A stretch of 62,628 nt of DNA, from positions 1 to 62,628 of the forward strand of contig JABUEW010000004.1 of NCBI GenBank assembly GCA_013314855.1. Direction: 5' to 3'. Under the pieces are notes generated by a model. That model did not search any database. It saw only the letters and a program-made list of their open reading frames with translations, and had not been told where the DNA came from. Origin of the DNA: Bacillota bacterium. GTDB taxonomy: Bacteria > Bacillota > Clostridia > Acetivibrionales > DUMC01. Positions 11,001 to 17,202 of the stretch are shown here, piece after piece. A program made the position numbers and the translations under genes. The first letter of the stretch is position 1. Every line of letters starts with the position of its first letter.

Positions 11001-12368
11001 CGGCCCTCCGAACCCATAGCACTTAAAGTCGGTAGCAACACGATTGTTATTGTGGTTACGGCACAGGACGGTGTAACCGCCAGGACATATACAGTCACTG
11101 TGAACAGGGCGGCAGCGCCAAGTGGAGATAGGGATGATGACAAAGGCAGTGGCGGAACCCCAACCCTTCAACCCCAGCCTGCGCAACCTCCGGCAGCAAC
11201 TGTTGGCGGGTTGAAGACCGCCGCAAGTGTGGATGCAGCTACGGGTACCGTAAAAACAGAGCTTGATGCCGATACTCTGAATATGGCCCTGGAAGGCGCA
11301 CTGACAGGTGATGACGGGAAAAAGACATTGGAAGTTGAACTGTCCAAGTCGGCTACGGGAAGCTACAATGTGGAATTTCCGGCATCGGCCCTTTCCAATC
11401 CGCATGCTGATATAAACATTGAAATCAAAACTGATGCAGGCACAGTTACACTTCCGGGCAACATGCTTGCTGGTACAGGATTTGAAAATCAGGGTGATGT
11501 AGGCTTGACAATTAAAAATGTTGATAAGTCAACTCTCCCGGAGGAGGTTAGAAACGCCGTAGGCGATAAACCGGTGATACAGCTGGGCCTTACAGTTGAT
11601 GGCGAGCAAAAGGCTTGGAACAACCCGGACGCTCCGGTGACGGTAAGCATTCCCTATACGCCGACGGCGGCGGAGCTGGCCGATCCCGAGCATATTGTGG
11701 TCTGGTACATCGACGGCAGCGGCAACGTGGTCTCGGTGCCCAACGGGCGCTACGACCCGGCCACCGGCACCGTGACCTTCACCACCACCCATTTCAGCCA
11801 CTACGCCGTGGCATACGTGCACAAGACATTCGGCGACTTAGGCGGCGCGGAATGGGCCAGAAAACCCGTTGAGGTTATGGCCTCCAAGGGAATCATCAAA
11901 GGAACAGGAAAGGATACCTTCTCCCCCGCTGCCAATATCACCAAGGCCGATTACCTGGTGCTGCTGATCAAGACCCTGGGACTGACGGCGGAATTCGACG
12001 GCAACTTTGACGATGTGGAGCCGGGCGCCTACTATTATGAAGCCGTGGGGATCGCTAAAAAGCTTGGCATTGCCGCGGGCAACGGGAACAACCGGTTCAA
12101 TCCTAAGGAAAGCATCTCCCGTCAGGACATGATGGTGCTGACAGCCAGGGCACTGGAGAAATTCAGGGGATTGAAGGCTGTGGACGCCAACGGTCTGCTG
12201 GATAAATACAGCGACAAGGGAGACATCGCCGGCTATGCGGCCAATAGCCTGGCCACACTGGTTAAAGAAGGCCTGATCAAGGGCTCCGGGGACAGGCTGA
12301 ACCCCCGCGCAAATGCCACAAGGGCGGAAGCAGCCGTGTTCCTGTACCGGATCTACAATAAATACTAA
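5013..12368 (+). CDS. Giant S-layer-anchored protein with cadherin-like, HYR and X2 modules
   Basis: 2451 residues. The start is the ATG at 5013, with a GGGAGG ribosome-binding site upstream, leading into a signal peptide (RRHRKRR, then a hydrophobic stretch, cleavage likely after AKA near residue 35). Residues ~37-700 are an unrecognised domain with Gly-rich repetitive beta segments. From ~727 to 1490 there are several cadherin-like (PF12733-type) modules. Two HYR/hyalin-like repeats follow (about 1491-1646, both with PGSVFP), then two X2-like modules (about 1650-1840, both with NILTIKE/K), two more cadherin-like modules (about 1850-2035), a linker, a conserved pre-SLH domain and three SLH repeats (about 2270-2451). 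X2 modules are known from cellulosomal and surface proteins of clostridia. Predicted role: long wall-anchored fibre or adhesin; no enzyme domain is seen. The last ~750 nt resemble the end of the first SLH gene closely at DNA level. Confidence 0.95.
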   Translation: MNCRRHRKRRTSSFLVLFLVLLLTVNPVMPAKAYALPSVEDLVNEALEQTGMKDLADDVAETLEDAVNGTLPVLEKVPEMVMDDTKAKAEDAAAQLSVIMPVLREIAETGNVVTEILGAVPIDFDIDVAVPMPGDLGSDIGAKAWAKKQGDYLSLCIWVDGPGRSQAIFGIANDDPLGGGNAPHFENPGHITTAFYDITPNGRDYVHARLPLGMDMPTVYARGYIPWGSRDEQYIKVEIGGMTDTQVNLNFEVSLKGTADAEVSIEGEAKASFSVGVSPQEAQKVANRTMITMNKALIAETEKGELGPEAAARVIKAAIGQLKACSAENPGAIGSVTLGVDIAGLVGLGVADSVWPGISASGGLYLELPLDAAANIGLDALEGLLENAELMTNDIHRIASCVLSGDLSSETLNEVTARLQNSWENGAKPVFENIVNDTVGAVAQTSVGISLSLDLAGEGSTSGGGDGGTESSFNLFAADASIPGGEALVAAANGEFISDTVEGLALFLGNMLSGNVDRDVPDQLDRLDEVVDNLAEGTVLRLDICTPLYVQLTAELSAKPLVEASKTSIEYLRGLSRAMLQAAREGSLEPLRNIENYIQGGTEHLLDFIKSISGSMFGLDLGIGASADLGAEAMVTVDGGASVYMEANPEMIFFVTSLGELQFDDVTGLAQAGIDISVGASGGVNLGEGVELGVQGGASVDTSLLKLLLEEHHGPIDDLYTVKSSSNANLGELTVTVGGQQRNLIPELNDTDTSYTAYVPYNTNLVTVEAKPQNPGAKVRFWSLDTNRYTEDLNGYNMLVPITVWAEDGTMKEYQLSVLQGPSIKLRSLSSPNDSVYFRPDQFSPDQNNYVINVPLYRTDIEFVPVLDNIKATLKVNGVPWSSGQTFKAPLNVGENIITFEVGDYMDTNTYTVKVNRAPSSDATLAYLSVNQGTLDPAFDIYTRSYTVSVDEDVASIAIYADVNEPHATATLYKVDGNQREELQSQLYGIRKTVDIQPGENSFEIVVTAQDGTTRETYSLKVFRTNVPLKRLAVRIGDGAGAQNMELTPSSLGHGLDLNNDSNVYITAEPISENVKVYIGNTVVTKEDGWTANLGQIREDQQVSIPITVRTLADLKRTDYVIRFNSSNYEDRLESIRFVYKDQSGNDQTVVPSSGTDGFHAEVPSYVDRIKVYATPKYTGNNPAYTFVSHMIDYAGSTVFVDHSVPGVTVSLGFGMNTIPITVVAANGNTSTYNLYVTRPTPPEMIADLTSISANCGSFDRAFDPQITSYVLTIPYQPDEDANSTTYPGWPSEVEIRLACASNGSTFQVPTQYVTRKYSVHGEGGFVNPLLYEIHVENIYTFDPIPVQFSVTSPNGQVSKVYNITIQRSPSANAWLDPNSGLQVSIDKDSIGGLNPDYYIFNLAYTVNVGSEVDKIYLRAKPMYPGASLTINGATAEYQYDDVNYPYPVQYCEWREVPLSAGANKVEVAVTAPNGKNTKTYTVTVNRAAPPDTVPPSIGVPGNITVEATSSAGAVVNFNARAIDAVDGEVPVTYSKEPGSVFPLGDTAVTVTAQDQAGNTATAGFTVKVQDTTPPSFGPVGDVEVDAAGSGGAAVNFSATATDLVDGPVEVMYSRTPGSVFPVGTTRVTCMAEDSRGNAVIKTFNVTVIGQTVENAVISSDAADFDKNIANQADVETTITWNSATAVTDVKKAGASIGMENYAVNGNILTIKKEYLATQPTGGLVLTVEFDRGNAATLAINILDTTPQIISATISPTTVTFDLDSPGDVSTTISWGSAATVTDVVYGSVYLTSPADYNVSGNILTIKETYLSGLNLTEGNSIDFEISFDAGDSAVLTVNAVSSYVPSGDAALSDLKVGGETVAGFVYKQYEYTVQLPYGTQPGSPAAFVSATPNDSRANVRITQAASLPGAAMVEVTAEDGTVLTYTIHFTVAEPPLSSNASLSGLTLSAGSLSFAPDTVSYTLSVANGVTSTTVTPVTADANARVQVNGKDVESGRPSEPIALKVGSNTIVIVVTAQDGVTARTYTVTVNRAAAPSGDRDDDKGSGGTPTLQPQPAQPPAATVGGLKTAASVDAATGTVKTELDADTLNMALEGALTGDDGKKTLEVELSKSATGSYNVEFPASALSNPHADINIEIKTDAGTVTLPGNMLAGTGFENQGDVGLTIKNVDKSTLPEEVRNAVGDKPVIQLGLTVDGEQKAWNNPDAPVTVSIPYTPTAAELADPEHIVVWYIDGSGNVVSVPNGRYDPATGTVTFTTTHFSHYAVAYVHKTFGDLGGAEWARKPVEVMASKGIIKGTGKDTFSPAANITKADYLVLLIKTLGLTAEFDGNFDDVEPGAYYYEAVGIAKKLGIAAGNGNNRFNPKESISRQDMMVLTARALEKFRGLKAVDANGLLDKYSDKGDIAGYAANSLATLVKEGLIKGSGDRLNPRANATRAEAAVFLYRIYNKY

Positions 12369-12400
12369 AGATAAGCTTCACCAATGGAAATAAGCTAATA

Positions 12401-12438
12401 CCTTGAGGCCGCGGTAAAAAAGGACTGCGGCCTCAAGC
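12401..12438 (+). terminator. Hairpin after the SLH gene
   Basis: CTTGAGGCCGC pairs with GCGGCCTCAAG across a ~14-nt A-rich loop, 33 bp after the SLH stop codon. The T-rich stretch lies ~15 nt further on rather than directly after the stem, so this may be a weak terminator or an mRNA-end stabilising hairpin. Confidence 0.55.
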
Positions 12439-12540
12439 ATTATCTCCGCCTTTTTCTAAAAGAAATGCTTTTGTTCCAAGCGGTCCAGGCTCACCTATAA
12501 GCTGGAACTTCTTCGTTAACATCAACATAATATCCGTGAC

Positions 12541-12625
12541 AAGGGCAAACCTGCCTAAAGGCCGGGACGCAAAGCCATAGGGTCTAAGGTGCTAAAAAGC
12601 GCTATGACAGCCTGGTTGCCGCAAA
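12541..12625 (+). promoter_or_regulatory. c-di-GMP-I (GEMM) riboswitch aptamer
   Basis: The conserved GEMM-I core is present: GGCAAACC at 12544, GGGACGCAAAGCC, GGTCTAAGG, then GCTATGACAGCC and closing GGTTGCC at 12614-12620, which pairs with the opening strand. This class binds the second messenger c-di-GMP and usually controls motility, pilus, surface or mobile-element genes. A terminator-like hairpin follows directly. No sizeable gene begins within 440 bp downstream; the next credible one is the sigma-like gene at 13083, behind a second strong terminator. The natural target is therefore unclear. Confidence 0.9.
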
Positions 12626-12636
12626 GACTGTGTAAT

Positions 12637-12669
12637 TAAACCTGCCCTTTTTAGCGGCGGGTTTTTTGT
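12637..12669 (+). terminator. Terminator hairpin of the c-di-GMP riboswitch expression platform
   Basis: AAACCTGCC pairs with GGCGGGTTT around a short T-rich loop and is followed by a run of Ts (GGGTTTTTTG). It lies 12 nt after the aptamer, the position expected for a riboswitch-controlled intrinsic terminator. Confidence 0.75.
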
Positions 12670-13082
12670 TTGCCAAGGCGGATAATTTTCGGCAAAATAC
12701 GACACTCATGTGAATCTTGGCACTGTTTAAAAGCATCGGGAGGGCTGACACATGAAAAAATCTATTGAGAGGTTGGAGTAACTGAATTTGCGTGCTATCA
12801 AGGCATCTGCAGCGCAAGAATTATCTCCCTCGGTTGGAATATGCACCTTCCAGCCTTATGGCTTTATGTGCGTTCATTAGATTTTTCATTTGGCAGTCCA
12901 GCTCATATTGATCGGAAAACCGCAGTCTGCAACTCGCAGATTGCGGTTTTCTTTTTGACAAAAATCTTATATTTTCGACTGAAAACAACAAATAGACGCC
13001 TTGCCCAATCGGCAAGGTGCCGCTCCCCTCCGCTTGTTCTTCATTTTCCGGATTAAAAAATCTCGAAATGGAGGACAAGCTC
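12670..13082 (+). other. Non-coding stretch downstream of the c-di-GMP riboswitch
   Basis: There is no convincing gene here. A 9-codon reading frame (MKKSIERLE, ATG at 12752) follows a GGGAGGG-like site at 12738; it could be a leader peptide but has no further support. A strong terminator sits at 12914-12957. Other open frames cross this terminator and show no family features. Confidence 0.5.
12914..12957 (+). terminator. Strong intrinsic terminator
   Basis: GAAAACCGCA...TCTGC pairs with GCAGA...TGCGGTTTTC, a ~15-bp stem with a 5-nt loop, followed by CTTTTT. It separates the riboswitch region from the sigma-like gene, so riboswitch transcripts should not normally reach that gene. Confidence 0.8.
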
Positions 13083-13499
13083 ATGGAAGAACAGGAGAGC
13101 AAGTATACATTGCTGGTTAACAAAAAGCGCGTCGCCGTGGGCAAAGAGGTATATAAGGCCTACTACCGGCAGAAGGAGCGCGAAGCGTATCTGGACAAGC
13201 TCGCCGGCAAGCACAACATATCCTTTGAGGAATGCGAGGAAAAAGGCATTCAGGTGGATTACCTGTTATCCCGCGCGGAAGAATCCATAGAGGAGGGCGT
13301 CATCAAGAAGGAAATGCTTAAAAAGCTGGCGCTGTGCCTGGAAACGCTTTCCGAGCAGGAACGGCTGCTGATTTACGCGCTGTTTTTCCAGGGGAAAAGC
13401 GAGCGCCAGTTGTCGGCGGAAACGGGGACGCCGCAAAGAACTATCAACGATAGAAAGCGCAGGATTCTCCTGAAGCTGAAAAAACTTTTGGAAAAATAA
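13083..13499 (+). CDS. Small sigma-70 region-4-like regulator
   Basis: 138 residues from ATG 13083, chosen because GGAGG lies 8 nt upstream; an earlier in-frame ATG at 13069 overlaps that site. The C-terminal ~55 residues (LSEQERLLIYALFF...SERQLSAETGTPQRTINDRKRRIL) match the helix-turn-helix of sigma factor region 4. The N-terminal half is highly charged and shows no region 2, so the protein is not a complete sigma factor. Such small region-4-like proteins are frequent in clostridial mobile elements close to recombinase genes. Inferred role: transcriptional control of the recombinase module downstream. It has its own strong terminator. Confidence 0.8.
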   Translation: MEEQESKYTLLVNKKRVAVGKEVYKAYYRQKEREAYLDKLAGKHNISFEECEEKGIQVDYLLSRAEESIEEGVIKKEMLKKLALCLETLSEQERLLIYALFFQGKSERQLSAETGTPQRTINDRKRRILLKLKKLLEK

Positions 13500-13513
13500 A
13501 AAATAAATCCGCT

Positions 13514-13558
13514 CAACCCCCTCATTTTTTTCCTTAAAGAAGTGAGGGGGTTTTTTTA
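13514..13558 (+). terminator. Intrinsic terminator of the sigma-like gene
   Basis: AACCCCCTCA pairs with TGAGGGGGTT, followed by TTTTTATT; it starts 15 nt after the stop codon. Confidence 0.92.
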
Positions 13559-14058
13559 TTCCCCCATTGCTCTTTGAAAAAAGCTGGCTTTAAGCCGTCC
13601 ATATCCAGCGGCTCAAATACGTTAGCCGTTCAGCCGGAAACGGAAAGCGACATTGGCAGGCACGCGAAGACTGCCTGCGGATCAGTCAAGGCGATCCGTA
13701 AAAACGATGGCATCAAAGGCGACGAGCGAGAAATGCCTGGACATAAAACAGTCTGTGGTGGACTGTATCGCGTTGACCTGAACGGCCTATAATGATACTC
13801 CCGCATAGTCGAGGTTAGGTCCCAGAGTGCGGCCCGGAGGCTCTCGGGGAGGTGGAATTCCTGTGATATCCGCTGACCACGGATAGTTTGCGCCGCTGCC
13901 ATTGGTGCTTGGGGAGCAGTGTCGAATTAAGCACATCGTCTGAAGCCGTTTATTCAGACCTGAAATGAAGAACAAGCGAAAACGCTTTGATCTTAGAAAC
14001 TATGCGGCGGGACGGCCACGCCCCGCCGCATCCTTGTAGGATCAAACCATATATTAAC
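13559..14058 (+). other. 500-bp G+C-rich non-coding region, possible structured RNA
   Basis: No open frame here has family features or a good start. The stretch is rich in short complementary G+C blocks, and its 3' part ends in a perfect hairpin (TGCGGCGGG / CCCGCCGCA, about 14002-14030) just before the ribosome-binding site of the recombinase-like gene at 14075. It could be an untranslated leader, a non-coding RNA, or a decayed gene. I do not recognise a known RNA family. Confidence 0.35.
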
Positions 14059-14074
14059 GGGAGGCATGAAAAAT

Positions 14075-14464
14075 ATGGATGAAAAGAAACGAGCATGGCT
14101 TTACTGCCGCATCGACGCTCCGGAGGACGAGCATGGCCGCCTCAAAGGGCAGCAGAAAGAACTCGAGGACTACGCCGAGCAGATGGGGTTTGAAGTGGTC
14201 GGAGTCTCCCAGGACACCGGCAGCGGCCTGAATTTTGCCAGAAACGGCCTTGCCGAGGTAATCGAGGCTGCGGCTGAAGGCAAGATGGATGTGCTGCTTA
14301 TTGTAAATCTCTCCCGCCTGGGCAGGGATACCGTAAAAACAATGGATTTCATCCGGGGATTGAACCAGCTTGGAATCGGACTCTATTCCCCGCTGGAGGG
14401 TGAAATCAAGCTGACGCGGCTTGAGGAAACGTATGGCGGCCTTGCCGCCATGAGAATGGAATAA
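14075..14464 (+). CDS. Small serine-recombinase-like protein without the catalytic serine
   Basis: 129 residues from ATG 14075, which sits 10 nt after GGGAGG; the ATG at 14066 is only 1 nt from that site. The protein matches the N-terminal catalytic fold of resolvase/invertase enzymes (YCRI..., ...DTGSG..., NLSRLGRDTVKTMDFIRG). In active enzymes the nucleophile follows as YxRVS; here the position is Asp14 (YCRID). The arginines of the SRLGR motif are retained. There is no DNA-binding domain. It is probably not a recombinase by itself; a regulatory or structural partner of the large recombinases downstream is an inference. A 58-aa gene follows 13 bp later. Confidence 0.8.
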   Translation: MDEKKRAWLYCRIDAPEDEHGRLKGQQKELEDYAEQMGFEVVGVSQDTGSGLNFARNGLAEVIEAAAEGKMDVLLIVNLSRLGRDTVKTMDFIRGLNQLGIGLYSPLEGEIKLTRLEETYGGLAAMRME

Positions 14465-14477
14465 GGAGGAAGCTGGT

Positions 14478-14654
14478 ATGAACGAATCTGCCGAAAGAAT
14501 CAGCGCCAACGCCGACTATATCGGAATTCTCAATGCTTTGAACTGGCTGGTTTCCACCGGTAAGATCACCGCCGAGGACGGCAGAAAAACCGCCTCGCGT
14601 ATTGCCGAACAATTGGGAGCCTCCATCTTCATTGTTTACCGCTATTGGGTATAG
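14478..14654 (+). CDS. 58-residue conserved-looking small protein in recombinase operon
   Basis: ATG 14478 lies 7 nt after a perfect AAGGAGGA site and the frame ends at TAG 14652-14654. The sequence begins MNESAERISANADYIGILNALNWL, is mostly helical in character and contains TGKITAEDGRK. I do not recognise the family. The strong ribosome-binding site, G+C-rich composition like its neighbours, and a position between two recombinase genes on the same strand argue that it is a real gene of the element. It might be a small DNA-binding or directionality factor, but nothing in the sequence proves that. Confidence 0.65.
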   Translation: MNESAERISANADYIGILNALNWLVSTGKITAEDGRKTASRIAEQLGASIFIVYRYWV

Positions 14655-14711
14655 CTATGACGCCGGTTGTGTGGTAGTGTATGTTGTTGACAAGAAAGGA
14701 GGCGAAAAGCC

Positions 14712-16322
14712 GTGAAAACAATCCAAAATACTGTTGGCGGAGCACTGGCGGGAGAACTTCAACCGGAAGCTCCCAGGGTTATTGTAATCAATCCGACCGT
14801 TCAGGCCCAAAAAGACAAGCTGCGCATCGCGGCATACGCCCGTGTCAGCAGCGACTCCGACGACCAGCTGAACTCCTTCGCGGCGCAGGTGAGCCATTAC
14901 ACCACGCTGATCCGGGAAAACGAGAATTGGGAACTCGTCGACATTTATGCCGACGAGGGCGTCACAGGACTGCGGATGGATAAGCGGGAGGATTTTCAGC
15001 GCCTTCTCCGCGACTGCCGCAAAGGGAAAATCGACCGAATCCTGACCAAATCCATCTCGCGGTTTTCCCGGAACACAAGGGAGTGTCTGGAAACCATCCG
15101 GGAACTCAAATCCCTTGGCGTGACCATTTATTTTGAAAAGGAACACATCGATACCGGAGAAATCAGCAACGAGATGCTGCTGACCTTTTTCTCCGGCAAC
15201 GCCCAGCAGGAGTCCATGTCCATATCGGGAAACATGCGGTGGAGCTATCAGCACCGCATGAAAAACGGCAAATTCATTACCTGCAAAGCGCCCCTCGGAT
15301 ACCGGCTGCAGAGCGGAACCCTGCAAATCCATGAGCAGGAAGCTGAAATCGTTCGCTATGTTTTCAACAGCTATCTGAACGGAAAAAGCAAGGACGAAAT
15401 CGCAGATGAACTGACTGCGCAGGGCGTCCCCACAAGGGACGGAAAAGACAGGTGGCACTACAGTACGATAGACTATCTCCTGAAAAATGAACGGTATGCA
15501 GGCGACGCCCTGCTGCAAAAACGGTACACCACCGCCGTCCTGCCGTTCCAGAAAAAGCGCAACAAAGGCGAGAAGGACAAATACTATGTCAAATACTCGC
15601 ATCCCGCAATTATCTCCCGCGATATTTTCGAAAGGGCGCAGGAGTTGAACCAAAGCAGGAATATCCCTACCATGTCGAAACGCTCGATGTATCCGCTGAG
15701 CAAAAGGATTCGATGCGGAGAGTGCGGGTCGCTTTTCAAAAGGAAAACCTGCAACGGAAAAACCTACTGGGTATGCCACAACCACAATAAAGGCAAATCT
15801 AACTGCACTGTAACCCAAATTCCGGAGCCGGAGATCTACGGAGCATTCCTCCGGCTGTACCACAAGCTAAAGCTGAACTATGATAAAATTTTATCCCCCA
15901 TGTTGGACCAACTGCAGGCGCTCAAGCGACACCGAAACTTAAGCAATCTGCAGGTGGTCGAGCTGAACCGGCAGATCGCGGAACTCACTGAGCGGAATCA
16001 TGTGCTGAACGGACTGAAGTCCAAAGGCATCATCGATTCCGCTCTTTTTATATCCCAAACCGACGAGCTGAGCAGAAAAATCCGCGCCTTAAAAGCAGAG
16101 AAAAACAAGCTGATGGAAAAGGATGAGGACGACAGCGCCATCACCGAAACCAGGAGCCTGATCGAAATCCTGGAGGACGGACCGGAGCATCTGAGCGGTT
16201 TTGACGAAACGCTCTTTGACAGCATAGTGGAGCTGGTTACCGCCGAGTCCGGCGAACGGCTGAAATTCAAGCTGATAAACGGTCTGGAGCTTGCCGAACC
16301 CATAGAAAGGACGGTGCGGTAG
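14712..16322 (+). CDS. Large serine recombinase (site-specific DNA integrase type)
   Basis: 536 residues, GTG start at 14712 with AAAGGAGG about 9 nt upstream. The catalytic resolvase domain (residues ~38-190) has the nucleophile Ser46 in AYARVSSDS and the SRFSRNTRE arginine motif. The 'recombinase' DNA-binding domain follows (LGYRLQSG...), then a zinc ribbon (CGECG ... CHNH...NC, residues ~335-360) and a coiled-coil C-terminus (about 385-480). This is the full layout of large serine integrases, which cut and join att sites by a serine-DNA intermediate. The stop is 1 bp before the next gene, so the genes are translationally linked. Confidence 0.92.
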   Translation: MKTIQNTVGGALAGELQPEAPRVIVINPTVQAQKDKLRIAAYARVSSDSDDQLNSFAAQVSHYTTLIRENENWELVDIYADEGVTGLRMDKREDFQRLLRDCRKGKIDRILTKSISRFSRNTRECLETIRELKSLGVTIYFEKEHIDTGEISNEMLLTFFSGNAQQESMSISGNMRWSYQHRMKNGKFITCKAPLGYRLQSGTLQIHEQEAEIVRYVFNSYLNGKSKDEIADELTAQGVPTRDGKDRWHYSTIDYLLKNERYAGDALLQKRYTTAVLPFQKKRNKGEKDKYYVKYSHPAIISRDIFERAQELNQSRNIPTMSKRSMYPLSKRIRCGECGSLFKRKTCNGKTYWVCHNHNKGKSNCTVTQIPEPEIYGAFLRLYHKLKLNYDKILSPMLDQLQALKRHRNLSNLQVVELNRQIAELTERNHVLNGLKSKGIIDSALFISQTDELSRKIRALKAEKNKLMEKDEDDSAITETRSLIEILEDGPEHLSGFDETLFDSIVELVTAESGERLKFKLINGLELAEPIERTVR

Positions 16323-16323
16323 C

Positions 16324-17202
16324 ATGAAAAACCGATACATCCCATTCGGATACCGGCTTTCTGAAGGAGTCATCGTACCTCATGACAGGGAAGCGGAAAT
16401 GGTGCGGCTGATCTTCCGGCAATACATATCCGGCGAGTCCTACGGCCGGATCGCCGCCATGCTGGAAAAAGCGGGGCAGCCCTATAGCGAAGGCTCCTCC
16501 CGCTGGAACAAGAATATGGTGGGACGCATCCTGCAAAACCGGAAATATACCGGACAGGACGGATATCCCAAACTGGTCACGGAGGACGAGTTCAGACAGT
16601 CCGCCCTGCTCCAGCAGGCAAAATATACCCGCAAGGATATACATACGGCTCTGGAGATTACAGCCCTGAAAAGGAAAGTATTTTGCAGAGAATGCGGAAG
16701 CCCTTATGAAAGGATTCTGGACAACCGGACCGGGGAGAAATGGAAATGCAAAAATACCGGGTGCCGCCGCACGACAAAAATCACCGACACCCTGCTGACC
16801 GGGCAGATCATCTCCCTGCTGAACCTTGCCGTTGAAAATCCGCAGCGCATCGAAATCCCGGCCATTGAAAGCCGATGCCATGACCTCGAAATCACAAGGC
16901 TGACCAACGAGATCAACCGGGAACTGGACAAGACGGACTGCGACGAGGAATACGCCAGAATCCTGATCATAGCCCGCGCCGCCGCCCAATACGAGAGCTG
17001 CCCGGAAGGTCTCCTGCCGCAAAAGGCGCGGGAAATCAAAGCGGCCTTTGAAAGCCGTAAACTCCTGACACAGTTTGATGCGGAGCTGTTCGAATGCGCC
17101 GTGGACGCGGTCGTCGTCCAGCCGGACGGAACGGTCTCCCTGAAGTTAAAAAACGGACAGAGCCTTGAAAACAGGCCGGAAAGGAGAGCAATGCCATGCT
17201 GA
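16324..17202 (+). CDS. Large serine recombinase-like protein lacking the catalytic domain
   Basis: 292 residues starting at ATG 16324, one base after the previous stop. The protein begins directly with the 'recombinase' DNA-binding domain (PFGYRLSEGVIVPHDREAEMVRLIF) and continues with a zinc ribbon (CRECGSPYER ... CKNTGC) and a helical C-terminus. The ~150-residue catalytic domain found in its two neighbours is entirely absent. No upstream frame holds the missing part; the intergenic space is one base. It cannot cut DNA alone, so it probably binds att DNA as a partner, or is a degenerate copy. It overlaps the next gene by 7 bp. Confidence 0.88.
   Translation: MKNRYIPFGYRLSEGVIVPHDREAEMVRLIFRQYISGESYGRIAAMLEKAGQPYSEGSSRWNKNMVGRILQNRKYTGQDGYPKLVTEDEFRQSALLQQAKYTRKDIHTALEITALKRKVFCRECGSPYERILDNRTGEKWKCKNTGCRRTTKITDTLLTGQIISLLNLAVENPQRIEIPAIESRCHDLEITRLTNEINRELDKTDCDEEYARILIIARAAAQYESCPEGLLPQKAREIKAAFESRKLLTQFDAELFECAVDAVVVQPDGTVSLKLKNGQSLENRPERRAMPC

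Noticed and set aside
12841-13056. 71-codon open frame before the sigma-like gene
   Set aside because: It runs through a strong intrinsic terminator and has no recognisable features.
14655-15863. 402-codon open frame on the minus strand
   Set aside because: It is fully antisense to the large serine recombinase at 14712, whose family motifs are unambiguous; long antisense frames are expected in G+C-rich genes.
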